64,000 bases of DNA from Henningerozyma blattae CBS 6284. Taxonomy: Eukaryota > Ascomycota > Saccharomycetes > Saccharomycetales > Saccharomycetaceae. The notes under the pieces were generated by a model. It was given only the letters and a program-made list of their open reading frames with translations. It was not told where the DNA came from and ran no database searches. Shown one piece after another: positions 43,018 to 54,319 of the stretch. The stretch lies in the NCBI RefSeq assembly GCF_000315915.1, contig NC_020185.1:2046001-2110000 (forward strand). The letters are read 5' to 3'. A program made the translations under genes and the position numbers. The first letter of the stretch is position 1. Every line of letters starts with the position of its first letter.

Positions 43018-46000
43018 TTATTGTCTCCAGAATAATTCATTGATTTGTCTAATTAATCTTCCACTCGCAAAAGCTATAGTAACGAAAACCACTATGAATT
43101 GGGTGATTAATAAACTTGCAGAGGCAAATAGGTATCTTGGGCAAAAAATTTTCCAAACCATTAAATGACGACGGAAATGGGTGACAAAAATAAATGAACT
43201 TAGACATAGAACGGTATTATAAATGGCTAAACCTCCACAGCTTGAGACAATTCTTGCGAGCAGAGTTTGGGGGTTCAAAATTGAAGGTGGCTGTCTCCAG
43301 AATGTCAATAGTGCAACAGATAATGATACAATGATGTGTGGACCAAAAGTGTTCAAAAATAGTCCAATATGGGTTAATGGGAATGTGATAGATGGTGATA
43401 AGATAAAACCCATATCCCATTGGATCGATGGAATTGTAGCTTGATGACCTGTAGTGAAATATTGTTGATAACACAATAAACCTAAGGCTACTGGTCCAAT
43501 GATATTTTGTTTTAGTCTAAATAGGTCGATAATTTCCAAAATTGTTAATAATTGCAATAACATTGCGAAAATTGATAATTGAGCCAAAGGTTTATTAAAA
43601 ACAACAATACTCATAAAAACATTAATCACTAGCAAGAAAAATTGAGAACCATAAATATTTTTATAGCCTAAAACACTTGCTTGCTTAACATTGACGTTTT
43701 CTGAATTATTTGACAGACCTAATTCAATACATAATGGACCCATAAGCCAACCAATGTTTGCTGCTACGAGTGAAAACCCTGCTAATGTTCTTGACAATGT
43801 GAAGTTCATGGTTTTAATATCCATTCCTTTAAATAAATTCACTGACCATGAAGGAACAGTAATTTCTAAACTGGTTATAAACCAATAAATAAAATTCATC
43901 AATAGGAAACATCTCAAAAATCCATTAATCCAAAATGGTGCTGCACCTTGATATGAACTTGATAATCTAAAATATCCTTTAACTAAAGATGGTATCAAAA
44001 ATATCATAATAAATAATAAACCCATGATATATGGGGAATAATTATTATCAATTGTGAAAGTGGGTTTGCAGAAATCCCCTTGTTCTTCTCTACAGATTGT
44101 AATCGTAGAAACAAGTCTTGTCAAAATAATTAATAATATGGAATGATATGAACCCAAGATACGAGATTCTTTGCTTAATGGTAGAGAGTCTGGATATGGA
44201 TCTTCCATTTTTTTATTCAATTCAGCAGCAACATCATCCAGTTCATCAGTATTAGTGATGACCTTCTTTTTGTTTTCCACATAAAGACCGCTTAACAAAG
44301 CTACTGTTGATTGCCTCTTTGGAACAAAGACAAATTCATATAAGGTTAAACAACCGAATGAAGTTAAAAAAAAGCCAACTATTTTATCTTCCCAAATAGT
44401 GAAACTATTTGATGCAAACAATAAGGAATGTAATATTACGAAAATACCAGCCACTCTTGTCCAATAGTCACCAAAGAATTCAAAAAATCTGCAAATCAAC
44501 CATTTGATGGAATAATGATCTAATAGAGGAATCATGATACCAAGGATGATACCAATAGCAGTTGAGAATAAAGACGTCCAAATGAAGTGACCATTTAAGA
44601 AACGTAATGGGTGATGCTGTGAAGCAGAAGTTGGGAAAACATAGAAGGTACCAAAAAATATCAAGTTCAAAATGAAAATCAAACAAATAATTAATGGGAC
44701 AAATTCTGTGACCAATTTATTGATAACGATTGATGGAATCAATTGAGTTAAAATGATTAAGTATACTAAAGAGATAAATAAGAAGGTGATCCCAATAGCA
44801 ATACTAATATAATCGAATCTTGCCCATAGATCTTTACAGACCTCTAATAATTGGATTTGGTAATCATGGTATAAATTTTTTTCGAATAATTCATCTAATA
44901 GCAAATTTCTTTCATCATCTGAAGTCAATAAATTACTTGTTTCTTTGAAAGTATGTAATTGTTGAACTGTTATATTTTGGAACATTTCCAACTGTTGGGA
45001 ATTTTGTGCAATTTCATCGATTGGCCAACCTAAACTATTAAAAGGGATTTGGAGATCTAATAATAATGATAAGGTGGGTACTAAATCAATTTGATTAACT
45101 TGTTTATAACTTTCACCAAAATTGGAAATATTATACGAAGTTTCATAATCTTTATCCAGTGTGAAACTATTTTTTTTCTTAGCATACATGAAAAGAGTAC
45201 TCTCTAATTCATCTACAGAATCACCACCATGATTACCAGTATGATCCATACCATGATCACCCATTACAACTAATAAAGTATTATCATCTATTGAATTAAT
45301 AATTTCTTTTAAAAATTGATTAATTTGTAGCTGTTTTTCTTTCATAGTGAAATGGTTTGGACCATATTTATGACCTACATGATCAACACCCAGCATATGG
45401 CCAATCAAAGTTTTATATGTCATTTGATCTTTGGAAGATTGATCAATTAAATATTCATGGAAATATGAAATGACACCATTGTCTACTGTATCTAAATCCC
45501 AAACGTTTAGAGAATCAAATGGCCTGGAAAACTGTTGATTCAAATAAGGTTTAAACAATGCATCCCACGTATCATCACCAACAAAATAAATATCATTCCA
45601 GAATTTGTTTAAATATAGTTGTTTAATTAAATTATCCTCCAGAATGACAGACCCATCGAAATTGGATCCTGCATCAATGAAAGTTGGTAATGTACCAGTA
45701 GTTAAGCCTTTCAATCTTTGCATAGTGGTAGTCGGTGGATCAGCAATGAATTTTAATAGTACGGAAGAAGAATCTTGAGAATTTTTAAAAGTGTCGTATA
45801 AGACATCAATATTGTTATGGTAGTTTGGATTGTAGTCCATAGAATCAACATCAACAGGTATAACAAAATTGAACCTTAGAGCATCCACGATCAATATCAC
45901 TGTTTTATCGAATTGTGGTTTATCATTAAGAATACTGTTTGGGTTATTGTCCGTGGATATATTGTCCAATACATTTCTTGTTAGTAAAAATCCACGAGAA

Positions 46001-46215
46001 AAGAATGCAATTGAGATGAATTGTAATATAGCTATTGAAAATATAAAGAAAACATATAAGATATGTAATTTTTTAAACTTTCTATTCCTTTGCTTATAAA
46101 GGTTGTCTGCAATATTTCTTGGTGAATCAGTGAAATTACTATCATTTCCATCAAAGTTTGGGTTCAGTCCATTTTGTAGCAGCATCTCCTGTTGCCTTAA
46201 TTGTTTTTCATCCAT
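43018..46215 (-). CDS. GPI13: GPI ethanolamine-phosphate transferase Gpi13
   Basis: This 1065-residue multi-spanning ER protein (1017 in S. cerevisiae) is the PIG-O type enzyme. It adds phosphoethanolamine to the third mannose of the GPI anchor, the link to protein. A single N-terminal membrane segment (about 51-72) is followed by AFFSRGFLLTRNVLDN and a lumenal alkaline-phosphatase-fold domain. The catalytic start is ILIVDALRFNFV (Asp111) and later metal ligands lie in MGDHGMDHTGNHGG. More than ten hydrophobic segments fill about residues 460-1060, including the PIG-O-typical FASNSFTIWEDKIVGFF. Gpi13 is essential in S. cerevisiae, so the intact frame is expected. YLL032C-GPI13 order is conserved. 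Confidence 0.95.
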   Translation of the reverse strand: MDEKQLRQQEMLLQNGLNPNFDGNDSNFTDSPRNIADNLYKQRNRKFKKLHILYVFFIFSIAILQFISIAFFSRGFLLTRNVLDNISTDNNPNSILNDKPQFDKTVILIVDALRFNFVIPVDVDSMDYNPNYHNNIDVLYDTFKNSQDSSSVLLKFIADPPTTTMQRLKGLTTGTLPTFIDAGSNFDGSVILEDNLIKQLYLNKFWNDIYFVGDDTWDALFKPYLNQQFSRPFDSLNVWDLDTVDNGVISYFHEYLIDQSSKDQMTYKTLIGHMLGVDHVGHKYGPNHFTMKEKQLQINQFLKEIINSIDDNTLLVVMGDHGMDHTGNHGGDSVDELESTLFMYAKKKNSFTLDKDYETSYNISNFGESYKQVNQIDLVPTLSLLLDLQIPFNSLGWPIDEIAQNSQQLEMFQNITVQQLHTFKETSNLLTSDDERNLLLDELFEKNLYHDYQIQLLEVCKDLWARFDYISIAIGITFLFISLVYLIILTQLIPSIVINKLVTEFVPLIICLIFILNLIFFGTFYVFPTSASQHHPLRFLNGHFIWTSLFSTAIGIILGIMIPLLDHYSIKWLICRFFEFFGDYWTRVAGIFVILHSLLFASNSFTIWEDKIVGFFLTSFGCLTLYEFVFVPKRQSTVALLSGLYVENKKKVITNTDELDDVAAELNKKMEDPYPDSLPLSKESRILGSYHSILLIILTRLVSTITICREEQGDFCKPTFTIDNNYSPYIMGLLFIMIFLIPSLVKGYFRLSSSYQGAAPFWINGFLRCFLLMNFIYWFITSLEITVPSWSVNLFKGMDIKTMNFTLSRTLAGFSLVAANIGWLMGPLCIELGLSNNSENVNVKQASVLGYKNIYGSQFFLLVINVFMSIVVFNKPLAQLSIFAMLLQLLTILEIIDLFRLKQNIIGPVALGLLCYQQYFTTGHQATIPSIQWDMGFILSPSITFPLTHIGLFLNTFGPHIIVSLSVALLTFWRQPPSILNPQTLLARIVSSCGGLAIYNTVLCLSSFIFVTHFRRHLMVWKIFCPRYLFASASLLITQFIVVFVTIAFASGRLIRQINELFWRQ

Positions 46216-47317
46216 CTTTTTAAAACGTACTTTGATGTGATATGGCTTTGAATTGATTGATTAGATAAGTAAAATATTCAGTATTTTTCTTTCCTTTTTG
46301 TCTTTAAATTTTCTTTTCTTTTTATTTTTTTTTTATTTTTTCTATTGATTACTTACAAATATCAATAAGTAATTGATTTGCCTCAATTAAATTATCTATA
46401 CATTTTAAAGTTTCGCATGTTTTGAAATTGTCCCTGTTTTTCACGGAAGGGACTTTTGCAATGATGAATAATATTTACAATTCTATTAAAGAAAAATAAA
46501 AGGAACACCGTTAGGGTTAGGGTTGTCCAGGTTTTATCAACTTAACCCTGGAATTTTTCAACCATTCTGCTTGGCAAGAATAGGGGGATGCAAACTATAG
46601 GCATTGCAAGAAAATATATATATTTATTAAATAATGAAGGAATTGAATGGAGGCCAATAAGATTTTAAAGAGTATGTCTTTTTTTTCAATAAGTTCATAA
46701 TTCTATTTAGTAATAGGTAGAAATAAAGAAAAAGATTTTACGATTCACAAACAATCTAATTATTTTATCAATAACCCATAATAAATTTGCATTTAAAAAC
46801 TCTCTGAAATTTAACCAAACAAATGTACATAAAATGAGTTTCCACGTGATCATGCACGTGACTAATCGTGTCTTATTTCCCAATCGGTCCTATCTCCGAT
46901 GTCCAAATGGCGTCAACCGCCGAGCGGGGTCTGTTTTTTTCGGAGAGAATCTCGGACCAACACAGAGTGGAATCTGCCAAGACTTCACTGAGAAACTGCG
47001 CAGGATCCTGGTAACTGGTTGTTGTGTCAAGACCAAGATTCCATGGTGCGACCCTTAATGTGATTAATTCATGATTTGTCCAGATCGTGTTATCTCTTTA
47101 TCCATCAATTTACCAATCTATGGACCAAGATTGGTAAATAATGTTCAAACGTTATAACGTTCTTTTCCCTGCCGTTAAAATGTCAAATTTTTGATCCCTT
47201 GCATATTTACATTTAAATACTTCAGAACGGTTGTTGTTGTTTTTTTTTTGGTCTGGCATTTGTTTTCACACAACCAAGATTTTAATACTGACAGACTAGC
47301 ATAGACAAGATTGTAAG
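46216..47317. other. Divergent region between GPI13 and the unknown gene
   Basis: 1.1 kb. It holds the TTAGGG pair annotated separately and a GC-richer block (about 46840-47060) with CACGTG at 46843-46848 and 46855-46860 (CCACGTGATCATGCACGTGA). A short frame through this block is not gene-like. Confidence 0.6.
46510..46524 (+). promoter_or_regulatory. Double TTAGGG (Tbf1-type) element upstream of GPI13
   Basis: GTTAGGGTTAGGGTT, two exact TTAGGG units about 300 bp upstream of the GPI13 start. The yeast factor Tbf1 binds TTAGGG repeats and ARCCCTAA at promoters. An interstitial telomere-like origin is the alternative. Confidence 0.55.
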
Positions 47318-48299
47318 ATGAGTTCAGATAATATATGCTATTTAATCAAAGGTACGGAATTGGAACTGGCTGGTGACTCAGATGAGGAAGATAATGTGAA
47401 CAGTATTTCCAAAGAGACCAAATTTGTAATCACAGAAGATTTTAATGATCCGGTGATTGGTTTAATGGGTATGAAACCAGAGGATATCACGTTCCATGCA
47501 TCTTATATCGATATTGGATACGAGTATAATTATTATCATCTTACGATCAAGTATTTTATGGGTAATATAATCATTATAGGTAAAGATATATTGAATTGTT
47601 CCAACGAATTTGTATCTATCCTTGAATCGTGTCTTGAAAAACAACAACAACAAATGAATCATGGTGGATATAATGGTGAACTCCCATTCATCTTATTTTT
47701 GAAATTAAAGAAGAGGTGATAATAATGTATTGATTGAATTCAATGAATTGAAAGAAAGAGACGATGAAGAGGATAAGGCTAAATGTAAGGATTTGCACGA
47801 GATGGTATTGAAGATGGGGTTAGAGTTCAATTATGAATTCAATTCGTTGAAAATCTTTTATAAGCATTTCGAAAAGTTGATCATTGGTTCTAATTTGAAT
47901 GATCGTATTTCTAAAAGATGTGACATTTTAATAGAAACGTTTGGCCCATCTATTAAGCACTTGAATGATGAAATTCAAGAATATGTGAATGTTGTAAACA
48001 CAGGGATTGTTTCAGTGAAAGAAGAGGTCCCCATGAAGAAGCAGATGGCAGATTTCAAAAACAAATGGCAATTATTTGGGTTTAAGATAATTGCCTTGTT
48101 CCTAGTAAATATATTTTTGAAGAAGAAGATAAAAAACCAAGGTATATTGCCTAAACTGGTCCTATATCTATTGGTAAGAGGAATATTCGGGTTTCTGGTA
48201 TATACCTTCTACGATAAGATGTATAAGAAACCAAATAGAGTGACAAGACCAAAGAAAAAGACTGAGCTGTTGTTATTCAAGAAATCTAAATCTCACTAA
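47318..48299 (+). pseudogene. Unrecognised two-helix membrane-protein gene with a one-base frameshift
   Basis: Frame 2 is open from ATG 47318 to TGA at 47717-47719 (133 codons, start MSSDNICYLIKGTELELAGD). The same protein seems to continue in frame 3 (open from 47709 to 48299). Across the joint the text reads naturally, FLKLKRRGDNNVLIEF, if one base of the A-rich 47702-47714 stretch is dropped. The joined product would be about 326 residues: an acidic N-terminus, a soluble body with probable coiled helices, then two hydrophobic segments (48060-48120 and 48150-48215) and a Lys/Arg-rich tail. I do not recognise the family. It lies between GPI13 and TPO1, where S. cerevisiae has FRA1, but is not an aminopeptidase. 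Sequencing error, real decay and programmed +1 shift at AGG-TGA remain open. Confidence 0.55.
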
Positions 48300-49272
48300 A
48301 ACAAGGTGAAACACGAAAACGCTTAATATATCTATATATTTATCTGGGAAGTCAAATATAATCGCCGTAAATAAATTTCTGAGTATTTTTTTTTCAAATA
48401 AGCAAGGATAGATCTGTCTATAAATATATAAACCTATTTCATATTATGGGCATTGGAAGCCAATCATTCTTTATTAAGACATGCAGCTGTATAGTAACAT
48501 ATGGGCATTGGGGCAAATTCTTTAGGTGATAGCGCCATACTCCTCCGATTTTTTCCCTCTATAAGACTATTCTGGTTGGGAATTTTCATACAGTCATGCC
48601 CAAGCCAAATACTAGCCGATTCCATTTTACCAGCCGTTTGATAATCACGGAACAACGGAGAATTAATTTTTAGTCGGATGTTGCCGGGCAACAGATAAAA
48701 AGGGGTACGGCTGGTACATAAAAGAGGAATTCATTACGGAGAGCATTCTTGCCGAATTCCGGGGCTACAGGAATTCTTCGAACAGAGCGCTGCTATGCCA
48801 ATAGATATACCAGCCGATAGCTATCTGGCGGTTGGTACCTGAATGGACGGCTTTGATCTGGTAAACCCTATCTGGATATTTTAAAGGATAAAGCTTCGAC
48901 ATAGTCCATTACCCATATCTTGTTTAGGAAAAAAATTCTATGCAAATTCGTGTCTATGTTCTTCAAGGCACCAATGATACAATAAGCCCCCAGTAGTTTA
49001 AACAGCGATTGGCTTTACTTTTAGAGACAATTGCCATTTCCTTTCTAGAATATTCTTGGTCAACAATTTCTAAATAGTTCCCTATATATATATATTTATA
49101 TAGACTTCGAGGTAAGTTATATAATCTTGGTCAATATAAAAAAACAAATAATTTTTTCATTCTTTCTAATTTGTGTTTCTTCCCCCTTCCAAAATTCTTT
49201 ATGCACATATAGCATTAAGTTTTAGTTAACGAGAAATATAAAAGTAAAACAAGTAGAAATACTATATAAAAA
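48300..49272. other. Promoter region of TPO1 copy 1
   Basis: 973 bp. Contains a 12-bp near-perfect direct repeat around TATGGGCATTGG (48445-48456 and 48500-48511) and several AGCCG/CCAGCCG elements at 48612-48830. A 20-bp TA-rich run at about 49084-49103 lies nearer the start. No gene was seen, and no perfect PDRE. Confidence 0.6.
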
Positions 49273-51174
49273 ATGTCAACTCAATCCGAAGAAGATGAAA
49301 TAGTGTCTATACCAGACCCTATTCCTTACGATCCAAATATTTTGGCAATCAATAGAACAAGAACTAATTTCTCCTCAAGATCTAATCAATCAATGAACTC
49401 CACGAGTTCTAGCTACTTTGACCCTAATGACATGAGAATGCATCCTACTGATGCAATGTCTTTCTCATCCAGGGTAGAATCAGATGTACTGGCTGCTCAA
49501 AGAATTTCGAGAGTTCAAAGCACTCCATTGTCAATTGGCAAGAACCCTGAATATAGAGATTTAGAACAAGGCTTGAATTTATCGGATGCCACAGATTCTA
49601 CAGTTATAAACTCAGATTCTAATATGAAAAACGAGCAAGAAACGAAAGATAATACCTTAGCGAATAAAGAAAATGGTTCCATTTTGACTTCTGATTCCAC
49701 AGCCCAAGATATTGACTTGAACGATTTACCTCCAATGGGGGGCGATAGGCCTTATCCTCCACTTTTACCACCAAAAGAAATGTATCAAGTCACATATAAT
49801 GGTCCAGATGATCCATTGCACCCATTCAATTGGTCAAAAAAGAGAAAATTTCTCACATGTCTCATTCTTTGTATAGATTGTATCACAATTTCTTGGGGTT
49901 CCTCTATTTATGCACCCGGTGTCACTCAGTTATGTGAACAATATCATGTTATTCAAGTAGTAGCTATCCTTGGTATAACGCTATATGTATTAGGTTTTGC
50001 TGCCTCGCCAATTATTTATGCTCCATTATCAGAATTGTATGGTAGAAAAGGGGTGTTAGTAGTTTCTGGCTTGGGGTTTGCACTTTTCCAATTTGCTGTA
50101 GCCACTGCTGAAAATTTTCAAACTATTATGATTTGTAGATTCTTTGCTGGGTTCATTGGTGCAGCTCCGATGGCCATTGTTCCTGCAGTTTTTGCAGATA
50201 TGTTTGACACAGATTTCCGTGGGAAAGCCATTTGTCTATTCACTTTAGGTGTCTTTGTAGGGCCAATTTTAGGTCCAGTTATGGGGTCTTATATCGTCCA
50301 GCATACAACATGGAGATGGTTGAATTACGTAGTTGGTTTTCAAGCTTGTGCTGTGTTTGTTGCAATTGTGTTATTTGTTGAAGAAACTCATCATCCAACC
50401 ATTTTAGTGAATAAGGCAAAATTATTAAGAAAGAAAACCGGTAATTGGGGAATTAGAGCTCCACATGAAGATTTTGAATTATCAATGGCAGAAATTTGTG
50501 AAACTACTATATCAAAACCTTTAATAATGCTATTCACAGAGCCTGTTCTATTAATCATAACAATTTATAACTCTTTTGTTTATGGGATTTTATATTTGTT
50601 ATTGGAAGCTTATCCAATAATTTTCGTCGAAGGTTATGGTATGAAAACAAATGGTTTTTTACCATATTTAGCTTTAATTGTTGGTATAATGATTTGCTCT
50701 GTAATGATATGGCATGCAGATGGGTTTTATACTAAAAAAGTCAAGAAGGAAGGGAAATTGATCCCAGAAGATCGTTTATACCCAATGATAGTTGCAGGTA
50801 TTATTTTCCCAATTGGTATTTTATGGTTCTGTTGGACTGGTGCATATCCTGAGAAGATCCACTGGATTTGTCCTACTATTGCTGGTTCTTTCATTGGATT
50901 TGGCTTAATGGGTATTTTCTTACCATGTTTGAACTACATTATTGAATCATATTTGTTATTGACCGCTTCTGCAGTTGCTGCTAACACTTTTATGAGATCT
51001 GCTTTTGGTGCTGTCTTTCCATTATTTGCTGGGTACATGTTTAAAGGTATGGGTATTGGCTGGGCTGGTCTTTTGATTGGGCTGTTTGCAGCTGCTATGA
51101 TTCCTGTTCCTTTCTTGTTTTTAAAATATGGTAAAACTATTAGAATTAAATCAAAATATGCATATGATGGCTAA
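49273..51174 (+). CDS. TPO1: Tpo1-type polyamine/drug exporter, copy 1
   Basis: This 633-residue DHA1 major-facilitator antiporter belongs to the Tpo1 group (586 in S. cerevisiae). A Ser-rich N-terminal cytosolic tail (about 1-150) leads to the Tpo1 hallmark [35 protein letters not shown] in which substrate and kinase sensitivity lie. Twelve membrane segments follow with [19 protein letters not shown] (MFS signature), [32 protein letters not shown] and [28 protein letters not shown]. Tpo1 exports spermidine, spermine and diverse drugs at the plasma membrane. At several positions this copy keeps S. cerevisiae-like residues ([21 protein letters not shown]). It shares a 94-bp identical stretch (50804-50897) with copy 4. 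Confidence 0.93.
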   Translation: MSTQSEEDEIVSIPDPIPYDPNILAINRTRTNFSSRSNQSMNSTSSSYFDPNDMRMHPTDAMSFSSRVESDVLAAQRISRVQSTPLSIGKNPEYRDLEQGLNLSDATDSTVINSDSNMKNEQETKDNTLANKENGSILTSDSTAQDIDLNDLPPMGGDRPYPPLLPPKEMYQVTYNGPDDPLHPFNWSKKRKFLTCLILCIDCITISWGSSIYAPGVTQLCEQYHVIQVVAILGITLYVLGFAASPIIYAPLSELYGRKGVLVVSGLGFALFQFAVATAENFQTIMICRFFAGFIGAAPMAIVPAVFADMFDTDFRGKAICLFTLGVFVGPILGPVMGSYIVQHTTWRWLNYVVGFQACAVFVAIVLFVEETHHPTILVNKAKLLRKKTGNWGIRAPHEDFELSMAEICETTISKPLIMLFTEPVLLIITIYNSFVYGILYLLLEAYPIIFVEGYGMKTNGFLPYLALIVGIMICSVMIWHADGFYTKKVKKEGKLIPEDRLYPMIVAGIIFPIGILWFCWTGAYPEKIHWICPTIAGSFIGFGLMGIFLPCLNYIIESYLLLTASAVAANTFMRSAFGAVFPLFAGYMFKGMGIGWAGLLIGLFAAAMIPVPFLFLKYGKTIRIKSKYAYDG

Positions 51175-52420
51175 ATTTAAACCACATTCAATTGCTATCA
51201 AGTTACATTACTCTCAAATGACGTATACTAATCTGTTTCGTTATTTAGTTGCATTTTGTTTTGTTATTTTCATCTCTCTTAATTCGATTATCCTTAATTT
51301 ACATAAACTTTTACATAATATTATATTCTCAATTGCATCATTTTAAAAAAAAATTATACCGAACTATCGACAGATATTATTTTATAGATTAAATAAAATG
51401 GGCAAATCGTGTTATCAAATAAGCTTATATGGGGGGTTGAAATATTATTACCACAAAGCTAATTAAGCTCTTTACGAAAACTTTCTAGTCTATAAGTCAC
51501 AAAATTATGTAGAATATAAAGATAAACCCGTATTTATTAGGTTTCATATTTTTTATCTATCACAAATCTAGCTTATGTACAAATAATAATAAAGTCTCGA
51601 ACATTGATTATTCAATCAACTCCATTTTTGTTGCATACTTAAGAATTTAAAATAAATTTTATTCATCTTTTGTATGTTGAAAGGATATATTTTATATAGT
51701 GTGGTATACATTAATAATAATGAATCATTCTATTTTGTTCAATATATTACTATATCTTTTCAATATTTTTACTTATTTAAGTCATGCTGTTGTTGTATAC
51801 AGTCTTTTTTCCGACGCTATTTATGATCAACTTTGAAAATAGAAAATAAAAAAATAAAATATAACAGGTTCACCTCCATAGCCAAGATTCTAGAACCTAG
51901 ATCTCAAAATTTGGGTATTCAAACATTCCGCAGAAATTTTTTCAAGGAGTACGGATACATTAAGCGTGAGGCGCTACTTGATCGATTTGAGCATAAAACA
52001 AGAGTACGATATCAGCCTACCAATTAGGAATAAAATAGCGACAGAATTACTTAAATGGATGACAATTGGAGAAATTATTAAAATTCAATAAATCTCAATT
52101 TTGCCAGTCAAAATAGGTTTCTACTATATTAGTGGCAAAACCTGATAATTTATATGCGTCTTGTTTTAATATTTTTAAGGGCCACTTCAATCTATTAAAT
52201 GATATGATAAGAATATTGAAAAAATTATGTACTATTTAAAGTACCCTGTATTTGACCCCAATTAAAGTACTTGAATGAATAAAAAATTAAAAAAAATCTT
52301 CTTTCTTGCTACTAGATGGTAAAAATTTATTAGATATTGTTAGTAGCTTCATTCTTTTATTTCATTTATAAATAACTGCTTCTCTATTCAGATTAATAGA
52401 TATCTTAAAACAATACCAAT
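51175..52420. other. Intergenic between TPO1 copies 1 and 2
   Basis: 1.25 kb, very AT-rich apart from a patch at about 51880-52020. The patch holds TTCCGCAGAA (51926-51935), one mismatch from the Pdr1/Pdr3 element TTCCGCGGAA, and a 64-codon frame of no recognised family. Confidence 0.6.
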
Positions 52421-54319
52421 ATGGAGGGAGTAAGCTCGAATGCTAACCACTCAGATCAAGAATTTCCGATATCTTTCGATTTAGAAAATATTCAAGTTAC
52501 TAATGATAATAATAGATCATTAAATATTCAAAATGATTCTATTAAAGGCTCTAGAAGAAACTCTTTGATTTCAATGGATCCTTCTATTGAATCAAACATT
52601 TTTTTAGCAAGAAGAATTTCATCAGCACAGACAGGCTCTCCAAATTGTAAAATTAGTGCTGATATTCCCATAAGTCAATATGTTTTAGGTACCCAATCAC
52701 AAGCAGAAACTGATTCACAAGAGTCAATTGACATATTACCGCCATCACAATACAGATTACAAAATAAATCTATAAAATCTTCAAGATTAGAGCCAAGTTC
52801 GTCCAATTCAAACACTTCAGTAAGCTTAATAGATGAAAAAACTGGTCTAATTAAAGTTAATTATACAGATGTTCCAACTATGGGAGGTTATAGATCTTAT
52901 CCACCTGCATTACCATCTAAAGATCTTTTTGAAGTAACATTTGATGGACCTGATGATAAATTGCATCCCTTCGATTGGTCAGTAAGGGATAAAACCATCA
53001 CTTGCTCAATACTATGTTTAGATTGTATTACAATAGCTCTAGGTTCATCTATTTTCGCTCCTGGTATCCCACAACTTTGTGAACAATACAATATAATTAC
53101 AGTAGTTGAAATTTTAGGTGTTACATTATATGTATTAGGGTTTGCTGCTGTGCCCGTGTTATATGCACCACTCTCTGAATTGTATGGCAGAAAGGGTGTT
53201 CTTGTCCTCTCGGGCTTAAGATTTTGTCTTATCCAAATAGCAGTAGCAACTGCTGAGAACCTACAAACTATTATGATTTGTAGAGTTTTTAATGAATTAA
53301 TTTGCAGTGCTCCAATGGTTGTTGTTCCTGCTGTCTTTGCAGATATGTTTGATACTAATTTTCGTGGCAAAGCTATATGTTTATTTACCGTCTTTGTTTT
53401 CATTGGACCTATCCTAGGACCAGTTATGGGTTCATATATCGTTCAACACACAACTTGGAGACGACTAAGTTATGTGGTTGGATGTTTAGGAGGGCTAGTA
53501 TTTGTTCTGTTGCTATTCATTAAAGAATCACACCATGTAACAATACTAGTATATAAAGCCAAAATGATAAGAAAGAAAACAGGTAATTGGGGTATCAGAG
53601 CTGCACATGAAGATGCAGAATTATCCATCAAGGAAATTTGTAAAACAACCACCACAAAACCCATTGTAATCTTATTCACTGAACCAGTTTTATTGATAAT
53701 ATCTTTGTACAATTCTTTTGTATATGGAATACTGTACCTACTTCTAGGAGCTTACCTTATTGTTTTCATTGAATGGTATAGAATGCTTGCAAATGGGTAT
53801 TTACCTTATTTGTCTTTGATTGTTGGTATTATAATTTGTTCCATTATGATTTGGTACGCAGATGCAGATTACTCTCAGAATGTGGCAAAACAATGGAAGT
53901 TACTACCAGAAAGAAGATTATNNNAGCCAATGATTATTGCAGGTCTAGCATACCCAATTGGTATCTTATGGTTCTGCTGGACTGGCTATTATCCGAAAGA
54001 TATTCATTGGGTTGTTCCTACTATTGCTGGTGGTTTTACAGGGTTTGGATTATTGGATATTTTCCTGCCTTGTTTGAATTACATTATTGAATCATATTTA
54101 TTCATTACAACTTCTGCAGTTGCTGCTAATACTTTCATGAGATCAGGATTTGGGGCACGTTTCCCATTATTTGCAGGATATATGTTCCACAATATGGGTA
54201 CTGGGTGGGTAGGTTTATTAATAGGGTTATTAGCAGTAGGGGCTATTCCCGTTCCTTTTCTGCTGTTAAAGTATGGACCAAGTATCAGAAAGAAATCTAA
54301 ATTTGCATATAGCGCCTAG
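52421..54319 (+). CDS. TPO1: Tpo1-type exporter, copy 2 (divergent, contains assembly Ns)
   Basis: This 632-residue TPO1 paralog has an open frame, but it departs from the other three copies at many positions they share. Where they have LLLEAYP and GYG, it has LLLGAYL and WYR. Where they have [14 protein letters not shown] it has [14 protein letters not shown], where they have FGAVFPLF it has FGARFPLF, and where they have WRWLNYV it has WRRLSYV. Losing the membrane glutamate of LLLEAYP and gaining arginines in helices could impair transport. Three Ns at 53922-53924 fall in RRL-xx-PMI, where the paralogs read RRLYPMI, giving one codon too many. The true sequence there is unknown. It may be a decaying or functionally diverged exporter. 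Confidence 0.85.
   Translation: MEGVSSNANHSDQEFPISFDLENIQVTNDNNRSLNIQNDSIKGSRRNSLISMDPSIESNIFLARRISSAQTGSPNCKISADIPISQYVLGTQSQAETDSQESIDILPPSQYRLQNKSIKSSRLEPSSSNSNTSVSLIDEKTGLIKVNYTDVPTMGGYRSYPPALPSKDLFEVTFDGPDDKLHPFDWSVRDKTITCSILCLDCITIALGSSIFAPGIPQLCEQYNIITVVEILGVTLYVLGFAAVPVLYAPLSELYGRKGVLVLSGLRFCLIQIAVATAENLQTIMICRVFNELICSAPMVVVPAVFADMFDTNFRGKAICLFTVFVFIGPILGPVMGSYIVQHTTWRRLSYVVGCLGGLVFVLLLFIKESHHVTILVYKAKMIRKKTGNWGIRAAHEDAELSIKEICKTTTTKPIVILFTEPVLLIISLYNSFVYGILYLLLGAYLIVFIEWYRMLANGYLPYLSLIVGIIICSIMIWYADADYSQNVAKQWKLLPERRLXXPMIIAGLAYPIGILWFCWTGYYPKDIHWVVPTIAGGFTGFGLLDIFLPCLNYIIESYLFITTSAVAANTFMRSGFGARFPLFAGYMFHNMGTGWVGLLIGLLAVGAIPVPFLLLKYGPSIRKKSKFAYSA
53922..53924. other. Ambiguous bases NNN in the assembly
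   Basis: Three Ns inside TPO1 copy 2. Relative to the paralogs the N-containing stretch is 3 bases too long, suggesting an unresolved assembly joint rather than a real extra codon. Confidence 0.95.

Noticed and set aside
46510..46524. TTAGGG pair as a chromosome-end remnant
   Set aside because: Only two units in the middle of conserved gene order, and Saccharomycetaceae telomeres are usually not TTAGGG. A Tbf1 site is the simpler reading.
46834..47058. Possible point centromere: paired CACGTG followed by a T run and CGGAG
   Set aside because: There is no AT-rich CDEII-like spacer of about 80 bp between them, and the T-run sequence does not match the CDEIII consensus. The block is GC-rich.
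47700..47735. An intron joining the two parts of the unknown gene
   Set aside because: No GTATGT-like donor, TACTAAC branch point or suitable acceptor around the junction.
51833..52027. 64-codon frame between TPO1 copies 1 and 2
   Set aside because: It lies in a slightly less AT-rich patch and could be a gene relic, but nothing in it matches a known family.
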